Positions 11,011-23,379 of a stretch of DNA of 64,000 nucleotides are shown piece by piece. Within the stretch, counting starts at the first letter, position 1. Every line of letters starts with the position of its first letter. The notes beneath the pieces were generated by a model that saw only the letters and a program-made list of their open reading frames with translations, was not told where the DNA came from and searched no databases. The translations under genes and the position numbers were made by a program. The DNA comes from Prinia subflava (lineage: Eukaryota; Chordata; Aves; Passeriformes; Cisticolidae), in the NCBI RefSeq assembly GCF_021018805.1, contig NC_086253.1, positions 35,403,583 to 35,467,582 of the forward strand. Reading direction: 5' to 3'.

Positions 11011-14000
11011 AAATGAATAAATAAAATCTAGATTTATTGGGCAGCAAAGAGAGAAATGAGGGCATCTTGTGGGTAGGAAGTGAGTAGATGTAGAAATAAA
11101 TGAACTTCCTTGGGACTTTCCCTGCTGAGGGAAAATGTCCTGGAAGCTGCCATGCTTATGTAGGGCCAACATTCACTGACTGCCCCTTGTATTGGAATTT
11201 CCCCCTGCTCTAAGGGAGAAAGTTCTGATTCTGGGATCTTAGTGCTAGAATAGGTCTCACACATCAAATTGATATGTTTGCTGAAGCAAATATTGGGAAA
11301 TATTTTCACATGTGAAAAATGGAAATTCCTACAGACTTTAGACATATGACAGAGAGATACCTGTTATAAAATTAAAATTCAGTTTAAAACAGTTATATCA
11401 CAATATATGGGAGCTTCATGAATTATGTGATCTATACATATGATCCTAAAGCTCAGATTTTCTGTGAATTTAAAGTTCAGGTCTAGGGGCAACTGGAGAT
11501 TTCTCCTAGACTATTCAGTATTTCCAGTATTTAGTATTTCTAGTATTTCTACTATTTTGTATTTCTAGTAACCTTGGTAACAGGATGCTCAAGAAACCTG
11601 GTAAAAGTTTTCCATGTGTCTGGCAAATATTTCCATGTGTCTTTAGATATGTGTTTAATTTTCCTGTGCATAATTCTTGCATTTATAAAATGACAAGACT
11701 TTTGTATATTTTGTATCTAAAAGATATTTCTATTTTTTAGATATAATACCATCTGGAAGGAATTGAATACACAAAATAAAAAGGAAGTTAGCAACCATAA
11801 TCTAGAAAAATGTGCAAGAAACTGGAATTAAACTAAATTCTGTGAAGTAATTATTTTGAATGTGAAGCAAAATTTTAGATAATGAAGTGTTCACTGGTAA
11901 AAGCACAGGGGACAAAAATTTTGTTGTTTATACGTGTATATTGTAAACTCTGATAGTTTTGTCCATTTGAAGCTCTCTTCCTCCAGTCAGTTTATAAAGT
12001 GCAGACCTATTCTTCACACAGAAATCAATGAAGTTTTGAAAAATTTGAAAATTCTGCCCTCATATAGAAATAGTTTTTGAAAGCCTAACATGCAGAAACA
12101 GAAATAAATTTTTAGCCAGAATAGGTAAAAGTCCTGCGTATTCTGATTATCTGTAATGATCTGTGAATTTAGGAATTTAAAATAAGGAATCAGGTCATAA
12201 CAGCAAATTGAACTGGGACTTAAATAAATGATACCTATTGATTTGTATTGCCTTCCATTCTAAACTAATTATATATACATTTTCATTAAGAAAAAGATAT
12301 AAAATATGCCTTAAATAAATGTCTCAATCTTCTGCCTTGCTTCTTAATTTTGCTCAAGATTATCTAAATCATTAATCAAAATTAATGTTGTACAGTAGAG
12401 TTTATACTTTAAAATAAACAATTTTTTTACCATTAAGAAGGACAAGGAGTATCTCTACCCCCTCCTTTTCTCTTTTAAATGCTCTGGCATTTGATCTTCA
12501 TTCATGGCATGAGTATGAAAAGGGTAAAACCCAAATCAATATACGAAACAGTTATTTATCTCAACATAAATGATGTAATTCTACCTAAACTAAAATTTCT
12601 AAATGGTATTTCAAGAGGCTTTTGAACCAAAAGGAACACAGATTCTTTCACTCATGCAATTCTGAGGTTGAAATAAATTGCCTGTATTTGGAAAAAAAGA
12701 ATTGCTCAAAAAGCTGATATATAAAGCATTCCATGAACGTTTATAAACTGTAGTGAAAATTTCAAATGTTCATTCCCTTACTTTTTTTTAACAGAAGTCA
12801 ACATGCAAGACCAACTTAATAGAGCAAATTTATTACATCCCTGCAGTTGTGCTATGTCTTAATAAAAAACCCATTTTGTAAAGCACATAAAACTTTTAAT
12901 CAGCGTTGTTTTGTCATGTTACAGGAGCATAGGAATAAAAACGCAGAGGTTTTTTTAGAACAATTATAGATGTGAATTAATTTCACTAATCCAAGGAAAT
13001 GAATACACTAGTAGTTGCTGCCAATGAAAAAATACTTATGAAACAGTCTTTACAATTCATTATAACTTGTGATTAAATTGCAAGATGGAGTAAACAGATT
13101 TCTACACAATCTAACACTTGTATCTTGAAAAGGAACTTATTTGTGAGTAGATTCAACAGGAGCAAATTTGTCTAAAACAATATTTAAGAGACAGAAAAAA
13201 CTGGACAATTGCTGAATATGCTGAAAATGTAGACTTCTGGATGTCTAGGTGTCTTAGTTCTTTTGCAAATCCACAGCTGTTCTAAATGCCCAGCTCAAAC
13301 CTAAACCTGATTAGGTTCTTGAAACAAAGGTATCTACATGCATAAATCACTCTGTGTGGGAGAAATAAAGGTAGTTCCATCTTTCATAACATAATCTTGC
13401 GGAACCAGGATGTTGATGATTAGCTATAAACCCTTCTCCCCTAGACTGGTCATTTACCTTAAAAAACCCAGTGGAGTTTCCCCCAGAGGGGGAAAAGAGA
13501 TCACCAGAAGGAAGGAATAAATTCTGGACAGTTTTTGTTTGTATAATTTTAACTCTGTGTAGTTTAAAATATCAATATTAGTGTTGTAGCAAGGGATCTA
13601 ATAGGAATTCTTCATTTAAAATACAAGGACTTGCATATACACTGTTCTCCTTAAGTTGATAGCAAGGCTGCATGCATGCAAAGCGGTAATTCAAGCAGCC
13701 TATTCTGTAGTTTGGGTGCAAGAGGCTGGTGCTGATGTCATACTTTTCCAGTTAGCAAAAAGGAAGGCTAGGAGAACTCCACTGATCCCTCTCTGTCAGT
13801 GTGGCAACTGGGGCTAGAACATGCAGCCCACGAAAAAGGTGCATTTAGTCTGCAGGTGGCAGTTTGGAAGCGGAAGTCTGATCTCTATCCCCAGGTTTTC
13901 TTGTAAATGATTTTCGTGGTAGTCAGTAGGGAAGATAAAAATTTGCAAGGCTTTGGCAGGTGTTTTTCAGAGTTCTACTTTTCTAAAATTCAAATGTTTG

Positions 14001-15126
14001 CAATAACTATTCTACTAAATATTTTAATGCAACAAACATGTTTGGAAATCATCCATGGAGCTTACTTTTTATCTAAAGCTTTTGAGAAAAGTAGTTATTT
14101 CCAGCTTTTCATCCATTTCTGTTAATTCACTTCAATCTGTCTTAATCACATATATCCTTGATGATCTGTAATGCAGCAATAGCTGCCAGTAAAATCATGA
14201 CATTTTTTGTTGAAAAAACATCAGAAGCTTTTTAAAGGGGCAATAGAATAAGCACAATCTATTAAAAATTCACACTTAAGGCTCCTTTCTGCATTTGAAG
14301 TCTACACCAATATTTATATTTGATATGAAGAGGTAAGTAATGTTCATAGGAAGTTTAGAGTATTATATTAAAATGCAGGGTTTTGCTCTCATAACCAATA
14401 TTTCTATACTGCAGCCATAGTTTACCAACTAGACTGAAAAAAAAATGAAATGTCCTAAATAACATCAGTCTCACAGTTAAACTCAGTATCTCAGTATCAA
14501 AGCAGGGCATTTGAAGACATGAAAGGAAAAGGCAAGGACATTATCCTTGAATCTTCATAACTTTCCTAAAGGTGAATGTATTAAATAAGAACTGCTGAAG
14601 TGTTGTTGGCACTGTTTTATGCATCCCATCTGTTAGTCGTAATATTACATCAGCTAATTAATGTGTGTTACCTTGTGTGTAAAACAACATGTACTCTGTT
14701 GATTGCAGAGTCAATCCTGAAGTAGTTCTCAATGGAGCAGTTTAATTTTTTTGTGACAAAGAATTAGGGATTTTTCCTAATGAAAAAGTCTGTTTTCATT
14801 AAACTTCTCAAGATTTAAAATTATACACTTTTTTTGGAAACTTGTGAAGGAATTCTTTGTTTTTATATTATCCTTTTTTGCATTCTAGAATGCTTTGACT
14901 TCAAATTTTAAAGAACTTTTCGATGCAATTTTTGTCTTTATTTTGGTGCGCAGTGCATTTGATCTAGCTGATGGTATACTTCCAGTGACACGTCATAGTG
15001 TAAATTGTCAAAAATTGTGTTATGACATGGCAGTAGCAATGGTGCACAACTAATTAAATCTAATAAAGTCTGTCATTTTTGCTTTTCTTTTTTCTCAATC
15101 ATGACGGACAGCTGCTATCTTGTACC
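11011..15126. other. AT-rich non-coding stretch
   Basis: No gene or classifiable repeat. A short array of AGTATTTCT-like units lies at about 11515-11570. The 103-codon minus frame at 11034-11345 has no recognisable domain. A good match to a splice donor (GAAGAG then GTAAGTAA, about 14328-14340) has no convincing acceptor partner. Confidence 0.6.
11515..11570. repeat. Imperfect 9-10 bp tandem array (AGTATTTCT type)
   Basis: Five to six degenerate units of (C)AGTATTTCT/AGTATTTAG/CTATTTTGT in a row. Confidence 0.65.
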
Positions 15127-15145
15127 AAAAAAAAAAAAAAAAAAA
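15127..15145. repeat. A19 homopolymer abutting the CR1 5' end
   Basis: Nineteen A lie directly between unique sequence and the first recognisable CR1 base. CR1 elements do not carry poly(A) at their 5' end, so this belongs to the insertion junction or to an earlier sequence. Confidence 0.8.
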
Positions 15146-15976
15146 GGACAGGATGTCATCTGGAGGGACCTGGACAAACTCGAGAAGTGGGCCTTTGGGA
15201 ACCTCAAGAGGTTCAACAAGGCCAAGTACAAGGTGCTGCACCTGGGCTGTGACAACACAGGCTGGGGAATGAATAGACAGAGAGAGAGCACCATGTTGAG
15301 AAGGACTTGGGGGTGCTGGAGAAGGCAATGGATGTGAGCAGGTGATGTGCGTTTGTAGCCTGGAAAACCAAACTTGTCCTGGGCTGCATCAAAAGAGGTG
15401 TGGCCAACAGGGCAAAGGAGATGATTCTGTCCCACTTTTCTGATCCCACCTGGAAAGCTGCATCCAGCTTTGGGAACTCAGCACAGGAAGGACATTGATC
15501 TTTTGGAGTCAGCCCAGAGGAGGGCCATGAAGGTGATTAGAGGGATGGAGCACCTCTGCTATGAAGAAAGGCTGAGACAGTTGAGATTGTTCAGGCTGAA
15601 GAAAAGAAGGCTTTCAGGAAGAATAAATTGCAGCCTTCCAGTACTTAAAAAAGGTAGTCAAGAAGGTCTGTGAGAGAGTATTTACAAGTGCATGTAGTGA
15701 GAAGATGGGGGAATGTGTTTAAGCTGAGAGAGGATTCGATTAGATACAATGCAGAAATCCTTTACTGTGAGGGTGGTGAGGCATTGAAACATGTTGCCCA
15801 GAGAAGCTGGGGATATCCAAACCTGGAAATATTCAAGGCCAAGTTGGACACGGCTTTAAATATTCTGGCCTAATGGAAGATGTCCCTGACCATGACAGGG
15901 GTGGGGCTGGAACTAAATAGTCTTTGGGGTTCCCTTAGCCCAGGGCATTCTATGTTTCTGTGATGATTCTGTGAAT
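15146..15976 (+). mobile_element. CR1 non-LTR retrotransposon, 5'-truncated, plus strand
   Basis: About 830 bp of the 3' end of a CR1 element, the dominant avian LINE. The left part encodes the end of the ORF2 reverse transcriptase. The right part is a 3' UTR ending in degenerate repeats of the ATTCTATG octamer type (TTCTATGTTTCTGTGATGAT, then TCTGTGA), the hallmark CR1 tail that replaces poly(A). It is 5'-truncated, as almost all CR1 copies are. Frameshifts and base changes show that it is dead and moderately old. Confidence 0.93.
15147..15873 (+). pseudogene. Broken C-terminal part of CR1 ORF2 (reverse transcriptase)
   Basis: Three frame segments keep the recognisable C-terminal part of the CR1 ORF2 protein. 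15147-15337 begins with a stretch like [19 protein letters not shown] followed by KVLHLG. 15470-15673 contains KDIDLLESAQRRAMK, then RGMEHLCYEERLRQL. 15670-15873 ends with NLEIFKAKLDTALN. These correspond to the region after the catalytic palm, which in intact CR1 follows the YADD motif; that motif itself is missing here. The reading frame changes between segments, so no functional protein can be made. No host gene is involved. Confidence 0.88.
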
Positions 15977-16738
15977 CAGCTGAACCAGTTCTAAGTTCCT
16001 CTAATTATCTTGGAATAAGTTTGAGGTGAATATCATATGTGTCTTGTAGCAATTAAGAAAAGTCTGTTTGGTTCCTTCCTAAGGCAGCAAGTTTGTTCAT
16101 CATTGGTGTAAAATTGTATTTATGTCAGAAGTGTTGCTCAGATGAAATATCATTTTATTTTGCGGGCAGGAAAAAAATATGAAAGCAAGAAAGTTTCAAA
16201 CGTGATGCTCTTTCTACCAAATATTGACTTCTTGGGTGACAGTTGAGACCCAAAGCACTTCACATTTTTTCAGACAATCACTTTGCTAGACACTAGAAAC
16301 CTACGTAGCTGCAGCCAGGTCTTTTTTGGAAAGCCATTTACTTCACCTTTCTTCTTGTATGGCTCTAATAAATAAAATAATTTTTGATTCATCAGTTGTT
16401 TATATGAAACTGTTGTTTCTATATTAAAATGCATGGATTCCATATCCAACCATAAAAATTGAAACTATAAAAAATATACCATCATGTGATTTTCTCAGCT
16501 AGCTGTGTGCATGTATAGTACAGTTTAATTACTTGTGATCTGACTCATTATTGCTTGCATTCTTACAGGCTTGCTTTAATTTCTTAAAATAAAATCAAAT
16601 GAGGATTTTACCATTTTATAGAACCAAATCTGAACTTCCTCTTGCTATTTTGAAAGCTATTGATATTTCAGACTATTTCCAATATGTCTTGTTATCGCCA
16701 TTTGTATAAAAAAGAGAGCAAATTGAGATTTTTTCTGG
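15977..16738. other. AT-rich non-coding spacer
   Basis: Lies between the CR1 and the LTR. Nothing recognised. Confidence 0.6.
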
Positions 16739-17317
16739 TGTTTCAGTTTAATTCCACCTGGCAACTAAGCACAACACAGCTACTCTGCCAGGGGGATGGG
16801 GAGAGAATAAAAAGGGTGAAAATGCAGAAAATTTATGGGACGAGATAGACAGTTTAATAGGTAAAACAAAAAACATGTGTGCAAACAGAGCAAAATAAGG
16901 AATTCATTCACTATTTTCAGAGACATGTTTGATAATCTCCAGGAAAATGATAACTTGAGAATAAAAATCTCTAAATGTTGTGTGTCATGTTGTGTCATGT
17001 CTTGTCCTTCCCATCTCTTCTCGATTTTTATCTCTGTGTTTATTACTGAGCATGATGTCATGGTCTGGAATATCCCTTTGGTCATTGGGGGTCAGCTGTC
17101 CCAGCTATAGCCAGTCCCAATTTCTTGTGCATCCCCAACCTCCACATTGGTGGGATGGTGTGAGAAGCAGAAGAGGCCTTGACTCTGTGTAGCAACTACT
17201 CAGCAATAATGAAACATCCTTGTTTTATCCGCACTCTTTTCAGCACAAATCCAAAGTATAGTCCCATAGCTAGCTACTGTGAACAAAACTTGCTCTATTC
17301 CAGCCAAAACTAGTACA
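16739..17317 (-). mobile_element. ERVL-like solo LTR, nearly full length, minus strand
   Basis: About 579 bp with TG...CA ends (plus strand TGTTTCAGTTTAA at the left, AAAACTAGTACA at the right). It lines up over its whole length with a very common avian LTR as I recall it. Plus-strand landmarks are CTGGCAACTAAGCACAACAC (16758-16777), GATAGACAGTTTAATAGG (about 16846), GAGCATGATGTCATGGTCTG (17049-17068), ATATCCCTTTGGTCA (17070-17084), GGCCTTGACTCTGTGTAGCA (17174-17193), CAGCACAAATCCAAAG and TTCCAGCCAAAACTAG. The element is transcribed towards the minus strand: U3 is on the right, and the usual TATA position is degraded to GTAATAAAC in minus sense. The flanking pentamers are TCTGG and TTCAG, which differ only by transitions, so a decayed target duplication is possible. 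CpGs are nearly all gone, so the copy is old. No internal retroviral genes adjoin. Confidence 0.8.
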
Positions 17318-19639
17318 TTCAGGTAAAAACATTAGATATTTCTGCCTTTTTAATAAGAAACATCATGATCAGGTTTGTAGATATAGGCTTTTTATAGAAT
17401 CACAAAAGGATGGTCTATCAAAAAAGCCTCTAAAACTGTAAATCACTATGTCTAAGGCTATATGAGGCTTTTGGCAACTAAAAGGAGAAGGGTACTAGTG
17501 ATGGAATACTTCAGATACTTAATTGGAACCAGGATTTTACCCCATTCTAGATATTGAGTGAAATGGGAATATTGGCCCATGTTTCTATCATCTATATATG
17601 ATGGATATGTTTATCAATTTGTAGAGTTGGTGAGAACATGTCTATACTGTTTATATGGTGCAATGTTTAGCCATCTGTGTAATAATGCCTTAAAGCCTCG
17701 GTCTGTGTCTGCCAGTGATTCTGTCTTCTAAATTAACTTCCTCCATCGTATCTGTAATGGCTTTTTCTGTTGCTTTTTTGTTTGAAAAGAGTGGAAAAAT
17801 AGAGAAACACAATTGGAATTTACTAGTCATCTTTAAATGAATTTAGAAATTTATAGGAAGTATTTTTGTACTGCAAATTTACAGATGAACAAATCTGATT
17901 CATCCAGAGAAAGAAGATTGATGACTTCTAGAAAATATTTTTTTAACATATTTTTAGTGATGGACTTTATTTTTTTTTCTTCTACAAATCTTACACTTAA
18001 AATTAGGACTATAATAGCAGTTATTTTCTCTTAAGCTTTGTGACACTGGAAAAAATAGACTGCTTTAGATTTTTTAATATAATAAACATATTTTTTGCTT
18101 GCATTACTAGAAAGATCTATTATTAATGATACTGGGGTTCTTTTTTTGATGACTACTATTTCTTATGTGTTCAGTGCAATGTCTTTGCAAAAGCTTCTTT
18201 GTTATCTTCCTCTCCTCCTACTCATGTTCATATATTTTGTGCTGAGGTTTAAGTATAAATCTACTGGTAAATAGGTTTTGTTGTTTTTACAAGTATTTTT
18301 TTAATATATCTTAACACAAGTTAATTCCTCTCATTCAACAAGAACTAATAAATATATATAATTTGATTAGGCTGAAATCCAGTGTATACACGTTCACAAT
18401 CTCCAATTGTGTATAATATCTGTGTGTATATTGAAGAAAGATTTAACATTTAAATCAGAACCCTCTGATAGCCCTACAGGTTCACAGCTTCTGCCAAGTT
18501 CTCTTTGCATGCTGGCTCTAATCCCAACCATCACAACCATATGTTAAGAAATAATATTTCATACTCCTGAAGGAGTAAAAAGCTTCTATTTAAAAGCTTT
18601 GATATCTTGAGAAAATAGAAAAATGTTTTTATTTTAAACACTCTTAAGCAACTGACATTAATGTTATTTGAATTTTTATTTTCTATTGTTCCTAAATAAA
18701 ATAAACTATTGCCAAATATCTACTGTAGCTGACAATATGGACATAGTTAAAAACAATTGATTTTGAAGTAGATTAAACATAATTTCATTAGAGAAAAAAG
18801 TGACCTTTGTTATTACCTGTTGATAGGACCTTCAGAACATATATAAAAAATTAAATAAATAGAGGTAAAAGACTTGAACTTAGGTCTTAGTTGAATTAAC
18901 AGTTAATTTATGTAGGAGTCTTCAGTGTAGTTCTTTGTCCCATATACAACACCCAAGAGAAGGATGTGTGCCCAAAGAAAAGATAGATGATTAATATATT
19001 GGTTTGAAAAATTAGGATTATTAGGGATTTTAATTTATGAAAGCCTTCTATTAGGTTCCTGGACAAGAACATGTATCTGGTTTATATTATTTTTCACTTC
19101 TATCTGAAATTGTTTTGGATTCCACACGTGGGAAATATTTCTGCCACTGGGTGTAGCAAAGAGCTGTTGCATGCTGTTCATCACCACTGGCACCTGTGAG
19201 AGACAAGAATCCATCAGGAGGTCGTTTGCAAGATTAGACAACAGGAAAAGGATACAGGAATATTATCATTAATCATCTTGCTGAAGATACAAGACTTTTA
19301 ACAGCAGAAATTTGATCAGTCTTATCAAAGAGCAAATACGTTGTCATTGCTGCTTTTTGACCCGAAGTCCAGAATTTGTTCCTATCTATATCTTTTCATT
19401 CTTTCTTTTCTTCTTCCAATTCTCTCTTCTCAGAGTTTTGAGTAATTTAAAATTGGATGGGCTTTGGGTTTGCTAAACTGAATGGGCTAAGTTAATACTT
19501 TGTGAAATGTTTTATGTTGACTGAATGCTGATCAAAATTTTGCCAGAGTTCTCTGATTTTCTGAAGCTGTCAGAAAAGGATTCATTTTTTTGACCTCTTG
19601 AGAATATCTTGTCAATGTTTTCCTGTGTGCCTAACTCAG
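17318..19639. other. AT-rich non-coding stretch
   Basis: No gene or recognisable repeat found. Several T-rich and TA-rich patches occur around 17935-18115 and 18290-18365. Confidence 0.6.
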
Positions 19640-19856
19640 AGTACATAACAAACAGTAATTCCTTTTAAGAGCCTTGTCGAGCAAATTTTGGGGTCTTACA
19701 ACTCCCCACACTCCACACAGTCACTGTCAGACCAGGTTTCCTTACAGGTTTCCCAGAGCAGAGTCTCAAACATCCTTGAAATTAATTATGGTTCAACAAA
19801 AACCAACTTGATCTGGGTGCTTCTGAGGAAGGACCCCAAGTGAAGGGAAACCTGAA

Positions 19857-19864
19857 CTTTTATA
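19857..19864 (-). promoter_or_regulatory. TATA box (downstream copy)
   Basis: Minus-strand TATAAAAG, a perfect TATA consensus, within the duplicated unit of the probable LTR. Confidence 0.5.
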
Positions 19865-19895
19865 CCATTACAGTCTGAGAGAGTGAAAACCTGGG

Positions 19896-19903
19896 CCTTT
19901 ATA
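19896..19903 (-). promoter_or_regulatory. TATA box (upstream copy)
   Basis: Minus-strand TATAAAGG, 39 bp upstream of the other TATA box in minus-strand sense. Two start sites would be expected if the promoter were active. Confidence 0.45.
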
Positions 19904-19967
19904 CCCTCACAGTCTGAGGAAGTGCAAGTTTGAGAGACAGGCTCCTGCTGTGTCTCTTGGTTTCTGA

Positions 19968-20070
19968 AATTGTTGACTGAATAACTCTACAGGATGCTGA
20001 ACATAATTTTTTGTTGTTGATGAAGTTATCATTTGTGTAGGCTCAGTTGGATGGCCATGGATTGCTTTAA
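19968..20070. repeat. Dispersed repeat, copy A (pair with 23278-23379)
   Basis: About 103 bp beginning AAATTGTTGACTGAATAACT and ending GGATTGCTTTA. It aligns with 23278-23379 with roughly ten differences, in the same orientation 3.3 kb away. It lies inside the probable LTR. Confidence 0.85.
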
Positions 20071-20281
20071 AGCTGGCTGGGTCCCCAGGCCCTTGGTTAT
20101 ATACAGAGCTGGTACCAGTTCATGGCCCCTTGCCTCCAGCTGCCATCACCCACAGCTCAATCTGCATTCCTTGCTGCAGCTGAGCTCTGAGCTACCTGTG
20201 CTGTGTGTATTCCTCCGCAATGTAAAGTTATTTAATCCATGTATAGCACTGCACATCTTCACTAATGTTACCCTTTTCTGA

Positions 20282-23277
20282 CTACTGCAAATAACTTTGC
20301 ATTTTCAAGAAATGTTCATTCCTGAAATAAGAAATTTAGCTTTCATATTTGATTAAGTATTTATTGAAAGAAGTGACCTGGGAATTAAAGAATATATTAC
20401 TTTTAAATAAAATCAAATTAAAGGAAAATAGTAAAGCCAAATATTAAAAAGGAACCCATCATAAAATAATGTAGATTTTTTTTAAAAGACAATCTTCAGG
20501 GTTATCAGAGAAATTTGTTCAACTTTTCAATGCTTCACTTCCGAGTCTACAAGAACAGAAAACACAACAGCAGGAAATTTTGTTTAATATTATACTTTTA
20601 ATTTTTATGTAGTAGAGACATCAAGATGCACTAAGGAGCATATACCCAAGGATTCCTAAGCTTCAAAGTTTACAAATCTAAGTCTGATTTTCACTTTAGA
20701 GGATGCACATGAAGGACTTCAGCCAATATGATGAGTTCCATTCTGTTTCTGTATTCAGTATTTGATAGCCTTCTCCAGTAATACAGTCACATATCTCATT
20801 TGCATGAAGTTTCTTTTAAATGTCAAAATTGAGATATGACCATAAGTATTCACTTTGATGAACATATTAGAGATTTTTTTCTTGACCTTAAAGAAAGATG
20901 CTGCTTCAAAATGTAATCAGATCTTTAAAATGGGTGGAGATTTAGGTGGGAAAATGATGTATACAGGCTCACGGCCAAAATACTTCATTATTTCCCAAGA
21001 TACTCTCTTACAGGACTGGGGTTCAGAGTTTAGAAGAGGTATTTGGATATGCTTTATATCTATCCTTTCAAGAATTCACGATTTGGGTCTAACAATGTGA
21101 GTACATGTTTCATCGGCACATAATTTATTATCTGAGGTTTTTAGTTCAAATAATCTTCACTGATTTTTTGGGTTAGTGAGACAGTAGGAGGTCTGCATAT
21201 ATCTTTAAAATTTTCAAAATTTATTTTAACACATTTTACTGCCTTAAAGGTGGTTGTGATGGGTATATTACTGTAAAGATAACACCTTTTCAAGGTGTTT
21301 CATTTGCTTCTTAAACATATTCCACATGCAATTAAAGGGTAGACATGAAGCACCAAACTTGATACTAAATATCAAGTGTATTACAATAAATTACATTTCT
21401 TTATAATGAGTTTTCAAGTAGAATGTGGGAAGGTTAAGCACATCCTAACTATCCTAACGAGACCTTACTCTGATAACGAACACCAAATGAAAATAAAATA
21501 AAAAGCAGAATGTAGGCAACTGAATGTAAGGTGTAATTCAGTGCTACTTTTCAAATTTATGATCCTCTAGGAGTCTAACGTTCTCTTTTCACAAGAAGCA
21601 AGAATCATTTCAGTCTTGAAATGACATTGCTGATACGAGTAGTTTTAGTTTGAATTATGCCAAGGTTCAACAAGTGCATGTGTGGGGAAGTCAAGGTTGT
21701 ATGAAAAAGAGAAGCTTTCTCTGCACTTGAATAGGAATAAATTCTTCTGTTCCTAGAAAGTACTTCATAGCTGCTTAATGTTTATCAGTCAATTCTGGAC
21801 AGCAAGTTGGTAGAGGGAAAAATACCATACAATGCAAGTTATGTACATGAGGACAACATATCTCTTTCAGGTGTGTCATCAATACCAGCTAGACAGTTCC
21901 ATACTCATAAAAAGGATGTTGGTAAGTCCTGTCTGAACACATAACCTGACTCGTAAGTTGTATCTAGACCCTAAGAACTAAATTTAGGGTCATGGATTCT
22001 GCAGGAGTATTCAATGCTCAAAGCTTACAGTTTTTTTCAAGTTCGCTTTGTGATGCTGTATACTTTGATAAACTTTTATACTTTTATATCCTAAATCACA
22101 CAAACCTTGTCATTCATCTAAGGATCAATAACATCACATCAGGAAAAAAAAAAAAAAAAAGGCATTTGGCAATCATATGACTTGCTAGGAACAATTTGGG
22201 TATAGTTGCCTCATCATTGTAAATAATAGCTATGGCTATCCATACAGTTTTAGAAGCAGTTAAAAATCTATGCAAATTAGGTTAGAAGTTAAAGTAGTTT
22301 AACAAAGGAGGAATAATGAAAGCTGATAGGTCAAAGTGATATTCTATTGATGAAGTTATTCTATAGCAGATTTACAACATCACATAAAAACACCTAGGCA
22401 AGGTTCTGTCCACTTCTCTAATCAGAAATATATCTGGCTCATACTGTTTGACTATCTTTTAAAACCTAACTCTGTGTCCACTGTATATGAGTTTGATTTG
22501 AGAGAAGTTTGACTTCTGAGTAAAGCTGAGCAATGATTCTGTATATTTGACATTAAATATGTCTGAATTTTGATATTAGGTTATCACATCATTGAATATG
22601 AGCATTCAGTCGAGCTAGGGATAAAAAATACTTATTTTATATTGTTTTCTGATGAGCAATATGGTCAAGAGCTGAGTTCAACTATTTCTGTTTCACTACT
22701 ACTGAAACCAGAACAGAAAAAGTGAAATTATTTATCCAGGGTGGCACAGCATTAGGGCAGATCATCCTAGCCAAGGTACCATTTATAATCACTGCCTCAA
22801 ATAATGACTTTTCCTGAAAGTAAAAAACACCACATTTTTTGGGGAAGTCACTCTTTCATTGCATTATCCTTGGCTTATGTTTCTTAAAGAGTCTTTAAAA
22901 GTTTAGTTCCATGAGATCTCTACCACAATACAGACATGTAATGCTGTGCAAGCATCTGAAATTGTATCATCTGTGACAAAGCAGTCCAGTAGTCAGAATG
23001 CACTGCACAGGCATGTGGTGTGTGGATGTGAACTGGAAGGGGCAACAACTTAACTAAGTCTGCTGGGATGAAGCCACACAACTCCTATTAACATTAATGA
23101 GAATCAGACAGCTAAGTCTCAGTGTGTTGTGCTGAATGTGCTCCCTGATGTGTTTGAAGGAATGCCATTTTCATACCAAATACTTGCAAATGTGCTAGTG
23201 CTGCTCCATAAAACCTAATATCCCAGGAAAGGATCCCCATATCTTTCATACTCTATAACAAAAACAACCTCCTCCTT
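20282..23277. other. AT-rich non-coding stretch
   Basis: No gene found. There is an A17 run at 22144-22160. A short segment at about 23075-23115 loosely resembles an old amniote repeat but is too short to assign. Confidence 0.6.
22144..22160. repeat. A17 homopolymer
   Basis: Uninterrupted run of 17 A. No retroposed body is recognisable upstream. Confidence 0.8.
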
Positions 23278-23379
23278 AAATTGTTGACTGAATAACTCTA
23301 CAGGATGCGGAACATAATTTTTATTGATGATGAATTTATCATTTGTGCAGGTTCAGTTGAATGGGAATGGATTGCTTTA
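23278..23379. repeat. Dispersed repeat, copy B (pair with 19968-20070)
   Basis: About 102 bp, roughly 90% identical to copy A over AAATTGTTGACTGAATAACT through ATTGCTTTA. The neighbouring parts of the element around copy A, including its TATA boxes, are absent here, so this is a fragment of the same family. Confidence 0.85.

Larger units (their letters stand above)
19847..19923 (-). repeat. Tandem duplication of a TATA-bearing 39-bp unit
   Basis: Unit 1 (19847-19884) and unit 2 (19885-19923) align with about seven substitutions and one inserted A. In each, plus-strand CCTG is followed by CTTTTATACC or CCTTTATACC and then by ACAGTCTGAG, so each carries its own minus-strand TATA box. Confidence 0.8.
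19640..20281 (-). mobile_element. Probable LTR with duplicated core promoter, minus strand
   Basis: A GC-richer block unlike its flanks. On the minus strand it has two TATA boxes, TATAAAGG (19896-19903) and TATAAAAG (19857-19864), each inside one copy of a 39-bp tandem unit containing CAGACTGT. Part of the block to the right (19968-20070) recurs at 23278-23379, which shows that it is a dispersed repeat. Limits are uncertain: the left end is put where AT-rich unique sequence begins, and the right end includes a GC-rich stretch (20074-20215) that may or may not belong. The family is not recognised. No retroviral coding region is next to it. Confidence 0.42.

Noticed and set aside
10732..11172. 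Lys/Asn-rich and Phe-rich frames on both strands
   Set aside because: They are translations of the A-rich microsatellite at 10892-11010.
14322..14345. Very good splice-donor match GAAGAG then GTAAGTAA
   Set aside because: No convincing acceptor or open frame upstream; such words recur by chance in the window (also near 24250 and 31805).
15095..15449. Minus-strand frames of 77-106 codons
   Set aside because: Antisense to the CR1 ORF2 remnant.
16734..17322. Target-site duplication TCTGG / TTCAG around the ERVL-like LTR
   Set aside because: Only two of five bases match; the differences are transitions, but that is not enough to claim a duplication.
23060..23115. Segment resembling an old amniote interspersed repeat
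   Set aside because: Too short and too diverged to assign by eye.
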